64,000 nt of DNA from Oscillospiraceae bacterium (GTDB taxonomy: Bacteria > Bacillota > Clostridia > Oscillospirales > Ruminococcaceae). Position 1 is the stretch's first letter. Each line of letters begins with the position of its first letter. The DNA is taken from assembly GCA_017427265.1 (NCBI GenBank), contig JAFRTG010000011.1, positions 62,001 to 126,000 of the forward strand. Direction: 5' to 3'. Below are positions 20,313 through 27,992 of this stretch, one piece after another. The notes beneath the pieces were generated by a model. The model worked only from the letters and a program-made list of their open reading frames with translations. It was not told the origin of the DNA and searched no databases. A program made the position numbers and the translations under genes.

Positions 20313-21251
20313 TTATTTTTTATTGGCTTTCAGTAGTCCGAATAAACCGAAAACAGCAGCGAGAACAGCGCCGAATACGAGGACGCACCAGCCGATTATC
20401 CCGCTTGTGACGGAGATTCCGCCGCCTGCAAACAGGCTGATAAACGTATTGCTGAAGCAGTAAAGAAGCGCGGTTACAAAAATGCACGATGCTGCTTTGA
20501 TCAGGCCGTTCCATTTGGGGTAGCGGATCAGCAGGAACAGGCTCCAGATCCATGCGGCCGGCGGAACTGAACACGCAAACGCGATCCGGAAGAAGTCAGC
20601 AGAGCCGCTGTGAATGCCGATCATCAGCATCATCAGAATATAGGTCAGCGTATCTGCGGCAAAGACAGTCAGCGCCTTGTGATTTCCGAGGAGCTTTGCA
20701 ACCGGCTTCGTGCGCACGACAAACGGCATAAACACCACGGACAATCCGAACAGCACTGCCGGTGCTGCAATCAGGAACCAGCTGCCGCCGGAATAGATGC
20801 TGCAGATACCGAGCAGAACCATCAGGCTTGCAGTAAAGGATCCGATCGTCCACAAGAACTTGTTTTCCGGCATCATCAGCGGAACGACAATCAGGGAGGC
20901 AGGAATAAACATCGCTGCCAGCACGATGAAAAACCATGTCAGTCCTGCGCCGGATGCCAGATTCACGATCATGCAGATGAGAATCGGGAGCGCGAAGATT
21001 CCGCCGATGACGGCGCCCGCAACAGCACTGCGCCGTTTGAAGAATTTCGCCTGCGTATTCAGAACACGGCTGGTTTCGGCGTAGATTTCACTGTCGAGTA
21101 TGGGATCCCGCGTGCACATCTGGCCGAGGAGTGACGCACAGGCATTGCATTCCCGGATGTGTTCTTCAACTGCCTGTGCACTTGGCTGGGAACAAACCTG
21201 ATCGACATACAGCGGAAGCAGATCGCGGATCATTTCGCAATTATATTTCAT
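20313..21251 (-). CDS. Zinc-finger (zf-HC2) anti-sigma factor, membrane-bound
   Basis: A 312-residue regulator expected to hold the adjacent ECF sigma factor at the membrane. The N-terminus is a zinc-binding anti-sigma domain: Cys5, His31, Cys35 and Cys38, with the last three in EEHIRECNAC. About eight transmembrane helices follow from residue 75 to the end, more than the single helix of the simplest members, and there is no large outside sensor domain. Its start overlaps the sigma gene by 11 bases, so the two are made together. Direct evidence for the partner is only this overlap and the family. Confidence 0.88.
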   Translation of the reverse strand: MKYNCEMIRDLLPLYVDQVCSQPSAQAVEEHIRECNACASLLGQMCTRDPILDSEIYAETSRVLNTQAKFFKRRSAVAGAVIGGIFALPILICMIVNLASGAGLTWFFIVLAAMFIPASLIVVPLMMPENKFLWTIGSFTASLMVLLGICSIYSGGSWFLIAAPAVLFGLSVVFMPFVVRTKPVAKLLGNHKALTVFAADTLTYILMMLMIGIHSGSADFFRIAFACSVPPAAWIWSLFLLIRYPKWNGLIKAASCIFVTALLYCFSNTFISLFAGGGISVTSGIIGWCVLVFGAVLAAVFGLFGLLKANKK

Positions 21252-21735
21252 GTGATTCCATCCTTTCTTTCAGTTTCAGGCGTGCGCGATGATAGGTGAC
21301 TCTGGCCCAGTTTTCGGTTTTGCCGAAAATCTTTCCGATTTGCGCGAAGGAAAGCTCACCGAACACGCGGAGTGAAAACACTTCCTTGTAAGGGTCTTCC
21401 ATCTCGTGCAGAAGCATATGGATCCGGAATGAAGTTTCCGAGTCGATTGTGCTTTGTTCAATATCGGTACTGCTGTCCGCAAAGTTTTCATCCGGCTCGC
21501 CCTGATTCCGGCCGGCCTTTCGCGTGCCGTCTATAAAAATGTTTTTCGCAATCGCGCACAGCCACGAATAGCATTCCGATTCGCCGCGGAATGTCTGTTT
21601 GGTTGACATCGCACGGTAAAAGGTTTCCTGCGTGATCTCACTGGCAGCATCTTCGTTTTTTGCCAGTGTCATCACATAGGAATACACCTTCATATAGCAG
21701 GAATGATAGAGCTTTTCGGCCGTTTCCCTGTCCAA
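21241..21735 (-). CDS. ECF-type RNA polymerase sigma factor
   Basis: A 164-residue sigma-70 family factor with region 2 (residues about 5-75, with NEDAASEITQETFYRAM and SWLCAIAKN) and region 4 (about 110-160, with LRVFGELSFAQIGKIFGKTENWARVTYHRAR, a helix-turn-helix). There is no region 1 or 3, as expected for the extracytoplasmic group. AGGAGG lies ahead of the ATG. A promoter of ECF type about 100 bases upstream suggests it switches on its own operon. The environmental signal is unknown; the operon content suggests cell-envelope stress. Confidence 0.93.
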   Translation of the reverse strand: MDRETAEKLYHSCYMKVYSYVMTLAKNEDAASEITQETFYRAMSTKQTFRGESECYSWLCAIAKNIFIDGTRKAGRNQGEPDENFADSSTDIEQSTIDSETSFRIHMLLHEMEDPYKEVFSLRVFGELSFAQIGKIFGKTENWARVTYHRARLKLKERMESHEI

Positions 21736-21790
21736 TCACCGCACCTCCTTCCATTGGTTATGATATATTATTCACACAGAAGCTCCGGAG

Positions 21791-21825
21791 GAAAGCCGTT
21801 CGGCTGCGTCCCTTTTTCGGCTTTC
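21791..21825 (-). promoter_or_regulatory. Leader hairpin of the sigma operon
   Basis: GAAAGCCG (21791-21798) and CGGCTTTC (21818-21825) form an 8-bp stem in the presumed 5' leader of the sigma operon, between its promoter and the ribosome site. It may only stabilise the leader. Confidence 0.35.
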
Positions 21826-21834
21826 TGTAGGTTA

Positions 21835-21860
21835 GACGGATTCAGTCCTGATTCGTTACA
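21835..21860 (-). promoter_or_regulatory. ECF-type autoregulatory promoter
   Basis: On the minus strand TGTAAC (21855-21860) is followed after exactly 16 bases by CGTC (21835-21838). This is one base away from the TGAAAC-N16-CGTC pattern known for Bacillus SigM-like factors. It points at the ECF sigma gene and lies about 100 bases upstream of it. Confidence 0.6.
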
Positions 21861-21933
21861 GAATTTCTGAAAAAAATTTTTGAGAATTTTTTGGTGACGT
21901 TAAAACACACGTATTTACAATCATATTCGTGCG

Positions 21934-22128
21934 AAAAATTATTTTGAAGCCTGCACGGCCGGTCGTTCCTGTGCGAAAATAAAAGCACAGAAACAACGTA
22001 TGCCGTTATTTCCGTGCCCATCTTTCCGGCAGAGCATACAGGCGCGAAACCCGCAGTGCTCTCACAGCAGCTTTAGAATCGCCATAGAATCCATCAATGT
22101 CAAAACAAAAGCGACCGGCTGAACAGCC
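21934..22128 (-). ncRNA. Candidate structured non-coding RNA, about 195 nt, possibly 6S-like
   Basis: A perfect promoter (see next entry) points into a gene-free stretch. The predicted transcript begins near 22128. Close to its 5' end it carries GCCGGTCG (22119-22112), which pairs exactly with CGACCGGC near the 3' end (21965-21958). A further six pairs (TTTTGT with ACAGGA) continue after a mismatch. Inside are GTATGC/GCATAC and CTGTGC/GCACAG helices. The end is marked by an ATAATTTTT run near 21934. A size near 190 nt, a closed rod and a strong housekeeping promoter fit 6S RNA, but the sequence alone does not prove the class. I see no coding frame. Boundaries are approximate. Confidence 0.5.
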
Positions 22129-22134
22129 CGATTT

Positions 22135-22163
22135 ATTATAGCATTTCGGTTCTTTTTTGTCAA
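22135..22163 (-). promoter_or_regulatory. Perfect consensus promoter of the candidate non-coding RNA
   Basis: On the minus strand TTGACA (22158-22163), 17 bases, TATAAT (22135-22140): both boxes and the spacing are ideal. It is directed away from the GH11-like gene. The remaining gap 22164-22401 also holds an inverted repeat CCGGATCG (22254-22261) / CGATCCGG (22292-22299) and a TATAAT at 22345-22350 that could serve the next gene. Confidence 0.8.
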
Positions 22164-22401
22164 GTTTTATGTTTGTGCTTTGCGCGTGAATCTTTTCTTA
22201 AATTATGATTAGGTTGTTTAAGGCAATATCATATAAATACATGAAAAAGCAAGCCGGATCGTAATTTTCCTTGTCTGTTCAAATGAATCCGCGATCCGGA
22301 AACAGTAATAAACTACTGGACAATTCATTCCTTTTGTGCTAAAATATAATTATACAGTGTGGGGTCTGTATAAAAGAAATACATTTGCGGGAGGTTTCAC
22401 G

Positions 22402-24126
22402 ATGAAAAAACAGCTTTTCGGAGCAGCCGCAGCTGTAATGCTTGCGTTCACGTCTGCTCCGTTTGCGACAACAGCGCAAGCAGTTTCTGACTTTGAGATT
22501 TCAGGCCAAACACCGGACGGCAGCTATGACTACGATGTATGGAACCAGGCGCAGATCGGCACTGTCACTTACGAGGGAATCGATGCAAACGGCGGTGCAT
22601 TTTCCTGCACATGGACCGATACGCACTACTGTGTGTTCTACAAAGGGCATAATATTGAGATGCCGAAAGGCAGAACATACAAAGACCTCGGAAGCATCAG
22701 TTGTGAATATGCGATAGACTATTTCTCAGACGGCTTTTCTGAGTACGGCATTCACGGAACGATCGAGAACTGCAATCCTCCGGGAAGTGCAAACCAGCAG
22801 GTCGAATACTATATCATAGACGGCTACAACAAATTATCACTTGGGAGCGCAAAACCGTGCGGACAGCTGACTGATAACGGATGCACCTATGATATCTACA
22901 GAATCCCTGTCATAGACGGCGGTGATCTGGACGTGCCGAAATACCTTTTAACTCGTTATTACAGCGTGATCGTCGAGGATGATAATCCGGTCAAAACCGG
23001 TGAACCTGCTTCTGCCAGCCACCGGATCGACATTGATAAGCATTTTGACGCCTGGGAAAAGGCAGGCATGTATATGCGCGGAGAGGTCAAAAGTGTGGAA
23101 TTCTCCGTCACCGGCTATGATTGCTCCGGCGAAGCAACGATCACAAAGAATGAAATCGTAATCAGCAAAACGCCTGAACCGGTCATTCCCGGCGATGTGG
23201 ACGGCGACGGGAAATTCACGCACGCAGACTGCGAGCTGCTGAGGAAGTGGCTGCTGGCTGTCCCGGACACTGAGCTTTCCTGCCTTGCCGTCGGCGATTT
23301 CAACCAAGACGACAGACTCGATGCGATTGACCTTTCCATGATGATGCGCACGCTGGCCGAAATTGAAACCGCCCCGGCCTATCCCGGCCCTGTCTACGAG
23401 ATCATTGTACGGCCGGTCGCGTATTTCAGCAACGACTTTGAAGAGCACAATGACAGTTGGAAGAGTGCAATGACAATGCAGGCAGAGGCAGAAATTCAGT
23501 ATCTGAAGGAGATCAAGGTGACAAAAGGCACCCTGATTGATCCGGCTGCCGGAGAGCCGCTCCCGGCGGATGATCCGGCTTATACAATCACCGGTTCGGG
23601 TCCGGACGGATATTTCGATGCAGCCGATCTGAACACAGACCTTACTCTGCATGTTGAAAACAAAGGGAATATTCATTCTTCTGAAGATAATGCGGTAGCC
23701 GACATCATCGGATTTGAGACCAAAGCTAGAAACATCATTCATGTCAGTGATGCCGCCGGCAACCGGATGCCGGATGAGCGCGACACAGAGGTGAAACCAT
23801 ATTCAACATCTGAGGTTACATATCATATGTACGTCCGCCCCAACAGCTCCGGTAATCCTGAAGCATACTGCAATACCGCTGCGAACAATGTGTTAACTTA
23901 CAACGAAATACGCTCCTCTGAACCCGATCAGCTGCCTGCAACTATGACACTTTCTGATGCGTCAATTTTTACAGGAGCTGCGAATCACCTCTCCGAAAAA
24001 TCCAGAACAGGCGCCACATACTACACCGCAACGGTGATCGAATACAATGTTATGACAGGGGAAATGCGGGTTCTCCCGTCTCTTCAGCAGGGTGAACCGG
24101 TTCCGGAGCATCCGCTGCCAAACTGA
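22402..24126 (+). CDS. Secreted GH11-like protein with internal dockerin; acid/base Glu replaced
   Basis: A 574-residue secreted protein (signal peptide at 1-27; GGGAGG before the ATG at 22402). Residues about 28-250 follow the GH11 xylanase fold: GGAFSCTWTD, VEYYIIDGY, TYDIYRIPVI, YYSVIVED and HFDAWEKAGM align in order with known family members. The nucleophile Glu135 is present in VEYY. The acid/base Glu, normally in TEGYxSSG, is Thr237 in VTGYDCSG. The domain should therefore be a poor or inactive hydrolase, perhaps a xylan binder. A type I dockerin (GDVDGDGKFTHADCELL and GDFNQDDRLDAIDLSMM) spans about 265-320. The last 245 residues are a domain I do not recognise. The dockerin is internal, which is less common. 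Confidence 0.78.
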   Translation: MKKQLFGAAAAVMLAFTSAPFATTAQAVSDFEISGQTPDGSYDYDVWNQAQIGTVTYEGIDANGGAFSCTWTDTHYCVFYKGHNIEMPKGRTYKDLGSISCEYAIDYFSDGFSEYGIHGTIENCNPPGSANQQVEYYIIDGYNKLSLGSAKPCGQLTDNGCTYDIYRIPVIDGGDLDVPKYLLTRYYSVIVEDDNPVKTGEPASASHRIDIDKHFDAWEKAGMYMRGEVKSVEFSVTGYDCSGEATITKNEIVISKTPEPVIPGDVDGDGKFTHADCELLRKWLLAVPDTELSCLAVGDFNQDDRLDAIDLSMMMRTLAEIETAPAYPGPVYEIIVRPVAYFSNDFEEHNDSWKSAMTMQAEAEIQYLKEIKVTKGTLIDPAAGEPLPADDPAYTITGSGPDGYFDAADLNTDLTLHVENKGNIHSSEDNAVADIIGFETKARNIIHVSDAAGNRMPDERDTEVKPYSTSEVTYHMYVRPNSSGNPEAYCNTAANNVLTYNEIRSSEPDQLPATMTLSDASIFTGAANHLSEKSRTGATYYTATVIEYNVMTGEMRVLPSLQQGEPVPEHPLPN

Positions 24127-24153
24127 ATCCAAACGAAAGGAGCCCGGAAAGCA

Positions 24154-25803
24154 ATGCGGAAACAACGGCACTTGCTCAGCAGGACGACTGCGCTGCTTCT
24201 CGCAGCATCTCTGATCCCACCCGCAGCAGCATACGCGGAAACCGGACAGCGGCTCATTGCCTTGGTCGGCGATATCACCGATGATATGCTTGTTACCGGG
24301 CTCGATGTTCTTTTTCTGGGATCGTATCTCTGTCTGAATCCCAACGGTCTCCGGCGTGATCTGACGCCGGAAAAATGCGATCTTGACGAAAACGGAACGG
24401 TCGATGCCATTGATCTGACGCTGCTCAAGCGGCAGAAGATCAGCGGCGATGCGCCGAAGGCAATCTATGAAACATATGAGATCAAGCCGATTGTACCGCC
24501 GGTTTCTGCGCTGAAACCATCGCTTCCGTCCGTCGGGGAGGCGCGCATCCTGACATTTGCCGTCAGCTTTCCGGACTGCGGCTTCGATCTTGAAAGCCCG
24601 GCGGAAATGGTGCAGGAATACTGCTTTGGCGAGGAAGATACTGACAGCATGTTTTATCCGATGGAAAGTGTTCCTGCGTATTACAGCCGTGCCTCATACG
24701 GGCGGCTCCGGCTGCAGGGCGATGTGTTTGCTTATACCGCCAAAAATCCGCTGGCAGATTATACGGTCAACAACGCAGAAGCACTGACGGAAGAGATTCT
24801 TGCTGCCTTTGCGCCGGAGCTCGATTATCAGAAATATGACGCGGACGGCGACCGGATTCTGGATTCGGTAGTACTGATGCTCCCGGAGGACGCATTGAAA
24901 TCTGACAGCGACGGCGACAAAAAACCGGACTGGTGGCCGTTTTCGGTTCCCTACAGCGGGAACCGGGAGTTTGACGGTATCACGCCGGGAACATACTGTG
25001 TCACCACGGTTTCTCTGGATGTTGCAGATACAAACTGCCATCTGGCGCACGAACTCGGACACGCAATGGGAATGCCGGACTACTATAAGATTCATAAGGA
25101 TGAAACCTTTGAAACGCAGGGACTGCCGGGATTTGCCGGCATTGAACTGATGGACGACGGCAGCGGCGACCTCTCAGCGTTCTCGAAGCTGATGCTCGGC
25201 TGGATCGCAGAGGGCGAGCTGCAGGTATATACAGGCGGTGAACAGACTTTTATCCTGAATTCTATGCAGCAGATGCCTTCCTGCCTGATGATTCCGCGTA
25301 ACAAAAGCGACGGGTATCTAAGCGAGTTTTTCCTTGTGGAGTATCTTACAAATGAAGGCAATAATGCAGCTTGTTTTACGGACGGTTTTCGCACACGCTA
25401 TACGCCTCGCAGCGGCGTGCGCATTCTGCACTGTCAGGCCGAGGTCAAAGAAGGCGCGTTCGGGCCCGAATTCCGTTACAATGACCGCAGCAGCGAATAT
25501 GATGTCAGCAATCAAAAGCAGCGCGTTCTGCGGATTGTCAATGATGCGGATTTTCTCAGTAACGAGCCGGTCACAGCGGAACAGCCGGGCTTTCATTGGT
25601 ATGCAGAGGACGGCACCCTGAGCGTCGATCCGGAACTGACTGTGAAGAGAGAGACTTTTTACTGCGGCCCGGCCTTTGACTGGGAAAAGTGGTTAGAGCA
25701 GTATGGATCTGAGTCTCAGCTGAATCATATATCCGATCCGTCCTATTTAGACGGCAGCAGATATGTGATTCGCGTATCAGGCGGCAGTGCCGCCCTCCAT
25801 TGA
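24154..25803 (+). CDS. Secreted M6-family metalloprotease with N-terminal dockerin
   Basis: A 549-residue zinc protease. A signal peptide is followed by a dockerin-like pair of calcium loops at about 38-105 (second loop DLDENGTVDAIDLTLLKRQ), then the protease. The zinc site is HELGHAMGMPDYY with His299, Glu300 and His303, the HExxHxxGxPD form of the M6 (immune inhibitor A) family. A second Asp/Lys-rich calcium-like loop lies just before it (DADGDRILDS, DSDGDKKPDW). Placing the dockerin at the N-terminus is the reverse of the usual cellulosomal order. It follows the GH11-like gene by 27 bases and probably shares its transcript. The stop codon lies inside the first copy of a tandem repeat. Confidence 0.85.
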   Translation: MRKQRHLLSRTTALLLAASLIPPAAAYAETGQRLIALVGDITDDMLVTGLDVLFLGSYLCLNPNGLRRDLTPEKCDLDENGTVDAIDLTLLKRQKISGDAPKAIYETYEIKPIVPPVSALKPSLPSVGEARILTFAVSFPDCGFDLESPAEMVQEYCFGEEDTDSMFYPMESVPAYYSRASYGRLRLQGDVFAYTAKNPLADYTVNNAEALTEEILAAFAPELDYQKYDADGDRILDSVVLMLPEDALKSDSDGDKKPDWWPFSVPYSGNREFDGITPGTYCVTTVSLDVADTNCHLAHELGHAMGMPDYYKIHKDETFETQGLPGFAGIELMDDGSGDLSAFSKLMLGWIAEGELQVYTGGEQTFILNSMQQMPSCLMIPRNKSDGYLSEFFLVEYLTNEGNNAACFTDGFRTRYTPRSGVRILHCQAEVKEGAFGPEFRYNDRSSEYDVSNQKQRVLRIVNDADFLSNEPVTAEQPGFHWYAEDGTLSVDPELTVKRETFYCGPAFDWEKWLEQYGSESQLNHISDPSYLDGSRYVIRVSGGSAALH

Positions 25804-26081
25804 TCTAAAGTTCTCCGGCAGGTTGACCGTAACATAAAACCTGATACTCTTAACCTGCTTTTTATTTTATAGTATGCTATCAGGCGGCAGGCCCGCCCTC
25901 CATTGATCGAAAGTTTTCCGGCAGGTTGACCGTAACATAAAACCTGATACTCTCAACCTGCTTTTTATTTTATAGTATGCTATCAGGCGGCAGTGCCGCC
26001 CTCCATTGATCGAAAGTTTTCCGGCAGGTTGACCGTAAAAAAACTTGGTACGCTCAACTTGCTTTTTACACTATAGTATGT
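25775..26081. repeat. Three tandem copies of a 103-bp unit
   Basis: Copies start at 25775, 25878 and 25981 with periods of 103 and 103 bases; the third is about 101. Copy 1 begins inside the M6 protease gene and supplies its stop codon. Each unit has a GGCGG...CCGCC hairpin and then GCAGGTT...AACCTGC; in copies 1 and 2 this is followed by TTTTTATTTTAT, a terminator form. Copies 1 and 2 differ at only a few bases, some compensatory in the first hairpin. Copy 3 diverges in its second half, where it becomes the speD promoter. The array fills the whole gap to speD. Confidence 0.92.
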
Positions 26082-26087
26082 TATAAT
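26059..26087 (+). promoter_or_regulatory. Promoter of the polyamine operon
   Basis: TTGCTT (26059-26064), 17 bases, TATAAT (26082-26087). The same position in repeat copies 1 and 2 reads CTGCTT and TATCAG, so only the third copy carries a good promoter. Confidence 0.75.
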
Positions 26088-26127
26088 ATGGAAAGCATTT
26101 GCGAAAAGAAATGAGGTGGCAGAAAGA

Positions 26128-26478
26128 TTGGCTGAACAGCTGATTCTTGATCTTTACGGCTGTGATCCGGCACTGCTTGACGATCCGGAGCATGTCAGGG
26201 CAGCTGCAAGAGCAGCCGTGCAGACTGTAAACGCGGAGATCGTAGAGGAGTGTATGCATCGGTTTGAACCGATCGGCATTTCCTATATTGCAGTGATTAC
26301 AACATCTCATTTTTCAATTCATACATGGCCGGAGCACCGCTATGCAGCCGTCGATGTGTTTTCCTGCAGCGCATCTGTGCCGCAGAAGGTTGCACAGGCG
26401 CTTGCGGAAGCATTCGGTGCATCGGAACGCAGGATCCGGCGGATAGAACGGGATCTGAAAGGGGGAACTGCAAATTGA
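26128..26478 (+). CDS. speD: S-adenosylmethionine decarboxylase-like pyruvoyl enzyme (SpeD)
   Basis: Expected to supply decarboxylated SAM, the aminopropyl donor for spermidine. It is about 116 residues from the TTG at 26128, which has GAGGTGG nine bases ahead; a GTG at 26116 is an alternative. Family features: DLYGCD near the start, FSIHTWPEHRYAAVDVFSCS with the conserved His and Cys, and the pyruvoyl serine Ser60. In characterised SpeD proteins this serine follows a glutamate (ESH); here it follows threonine (TTSH). This may alter self-cleavage or substrate. Some SpeD homologues are reported to decarboxylate ornithine or arginine instead, so specificity is open. It leads an operon with a SpeE-like protein. 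Confidence 0.85.
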   Translation: MAEQLILDLYGCDPALLDDPEHVRAAARAAVQTVNAEIVEECMHRFEPIGISYIAVITTSHFSIHTWPEHRYAAVDVFSCSASVPQKVAQALAEAFGASERRIRRIERDLKGGTAN

Positions 26479-27545
26479 AATTTCAGATCGGTGATGTGAT
26501 TTCTGTCTCAGAGACAGAATACCGCGTGATCGGCAGCATCAGATACCAGAATTATAATGATCGCTGTGAGTGGGATGAATACCGGCTCAGGGAAATGGAT
26601 TCCAATGAGACCGCATGGCTCAGCGTCGATGAGACCTACAATGAGTATTCTATCAGCAAGGTGACAATCCGTCCGTCAACACAGGGCTTTCACGAGGTGG
26701 ACAGGGGTACTGAATATGTCATCGGATGTGCGGGCAATGTTGATGTCGAGCGCGGTGACAAAGCAACATTTATTGAGTACGAGGATGCGTCGGAGGAATT
26801 CATCATCTCGGAGGAGATCTGGGATGATGAGGATGAGTGGTCAGTCGGCCATTATGTCGAGCCGGAGGAGATCAAACTGATCCGGAACGATCCGAATTAC
26901 CGTTCCGAACCAAATACATCATCTGCGCTTGTAATTGTTTTCATTGCAGCATTATTTCTGTTGCCGACCCTGTGCGGTATGCTGGAAAGTATTCATTTTA
27001 CCACGACGATCAGCAAGCACCTGAAAAAGAACACGGAAGACTATTCCTATGTGACCTCGGTCACCGGAAACGACAAGCAGAAGGCGAATGTCTATCAGGC
27101 GCGGCGCGGCATGTCGATTGAGAGCGTTTCCAAGGAAATAATCCGCGCGATTGAGGGCGAAACGGAATATGTTCAGCAGGATTCTGATGAAAAAGAGGGC
27201 GCGGTTGCGATTCTGACCTCGAAGGAATACTGCATCGTGTATCCTTCCGAGGACAGCGGTGTGCTGGTGCAGGTCTCGAACCGCAAGTTTGCCTATACCA
27301 CAGACCATGATCTTTACCGCGGCACCCGTTCCGCAACGCGCTATTACCGCCGTTTTTACCATTCAACGGGATACGGGAAGGATTCCACGACGTACAAGCG
27401 GTATGATTCTCCGTACAGATCCTACAGTGACAGCGATATCAGTTATTCCGGTGCGGACAGCTACAGCACCTATTCCAGCAGCGTCCGGCAGAGCAGCATC
27501 AGTGCCAGACAGTCGTCGGGCGGCGGTCTGAGCGGCGGAAAATAA
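26475..27545 (+). CDS. DUF4178 membrane protein
   Basis: The TTG at 26475 overlaps the speD stop by 4 bases and has GGGGGA ahead, so the two are coupled. Of 356 residues, the first 145 form a strand-rich DUF4178-type domain (KFQIGDVISVSETEYRVIG, WDEYRLREMDSNETAWLSV). One transmembrane helix, ALVIVFIAALFLLPTLCGML, follows at about 153-172. Then comes a domain of about 130 residues with no match I know, and a tail of about 55 residues of Ser, Tyr, Arg and Gly ending in GGGLSGGK. DUF4178 proteins often sit beside DUF350 and polyamine genes. Function is unknown; a membrane partner role is inferred. Confidence 0.78.
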   Translation: MKFQIGDVISVSETEYRVIGSIRYQNYNDRCEWDEYRLREMDSNETAWLSVDETYNEYSISKVTIRPSTQGFHEVDRGTEYVIGCAGNVDVERGDKATFIEYEDASEEFIISEEIWDDEDEWSVGHYVEPEEIKLIRNDPNYRSEPNTSSALVIVFIAALFLLPTLCGMLESIHFTTTISKHLKKNTEDYSYVTSVTGNDKQKANVYQARRGMSIESVSKEIIRAIEGETEYVQQDSDEKEGAVAILTSKEYCIVYPSEDSGVLVQVSNRKFAYTTDHDLYRGTRSATRYYRRFYHSTGYGKDSTTYKRYDSPYRSYSDSDISYSGADSYSTYSSSVRQSSISARQSSGGGLSGGK

Positions 27546-27556
27546 GGAGGTATTAT

Positions 27557-27988
27557 ATGAATTATCTGAATGATCTGATTGAGGTTGCAATTTATTCCTG
27601 TGCCGGCATTATCCTGATGATGCTGGGCAATTTCCTGATTGACCTGATTATTCCGTGCTCCTTCCCGGAGGAGATCAAAAAGGGCAATCAGGCGGTCGGA
27701 TTTGTTTCTGCCGGAACGAATATCGGCGTCGGCGTGCTGCTGCGTGCAGCGATCAGCTCGCCGGCGGCAGAATCGGTTCATGAATCGCTCGCTGCGGGAT
27801 TGCTCAGCAGCCTGATCTATTTTATTGCGGGCATTGTGTTCTTTATGATCGGCTATATTGCCATCCGGTTTCTGCATAAGCAGTATAACCTCAATGAGGA
27901 AATCGGAAAGGGCAATACCGCTGCCGGCATTATGGTTTCGGGCATTTTTATCGGACTTGCAATCGCAATCAGCGGCGTGATCCTGTAA
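27557..27988 (+). CDS. DUF350 (YjfL-type) membrane protein
   Basis: A 143-residue membrane protein with four helices in two similar halves. Each half carries a GN-A-G pattern: KKGNQAVGFVSAGTNIG and GKGNTAAGIMVSGIFIG. This is the DUF350 signature. AAGGAGG lies before the ATG, 11 bases after the DUF4178 gene. DUF350 proteins recur next to DUF4178, SpeD and SpeE-like genes in bacteria; a channel or membrane scaffold has been suggested, but this is not established. Confidence 0.85.
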   Translation: MNYLNDLIEVAIYSCAGIILMMLGNFLIDLIIPCSFPEEIKKGNQAVGFVSAGTNIGVGVLLRAAISSPAAESVHESLAAGLLSSLIYFIAGIVFFMIGYIAIRFLHKQYNLNEEIGKGNTAAGIMVSGIFIGLAIAISGVIL

Positions 27989-27992
27989 ACAG

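Noticed and set aside
25775..26081. The 103-bp tandem repeats as a CRISPR array
   Set aside because: The units are directly joined with no unique spacers, and no cas genes are present.
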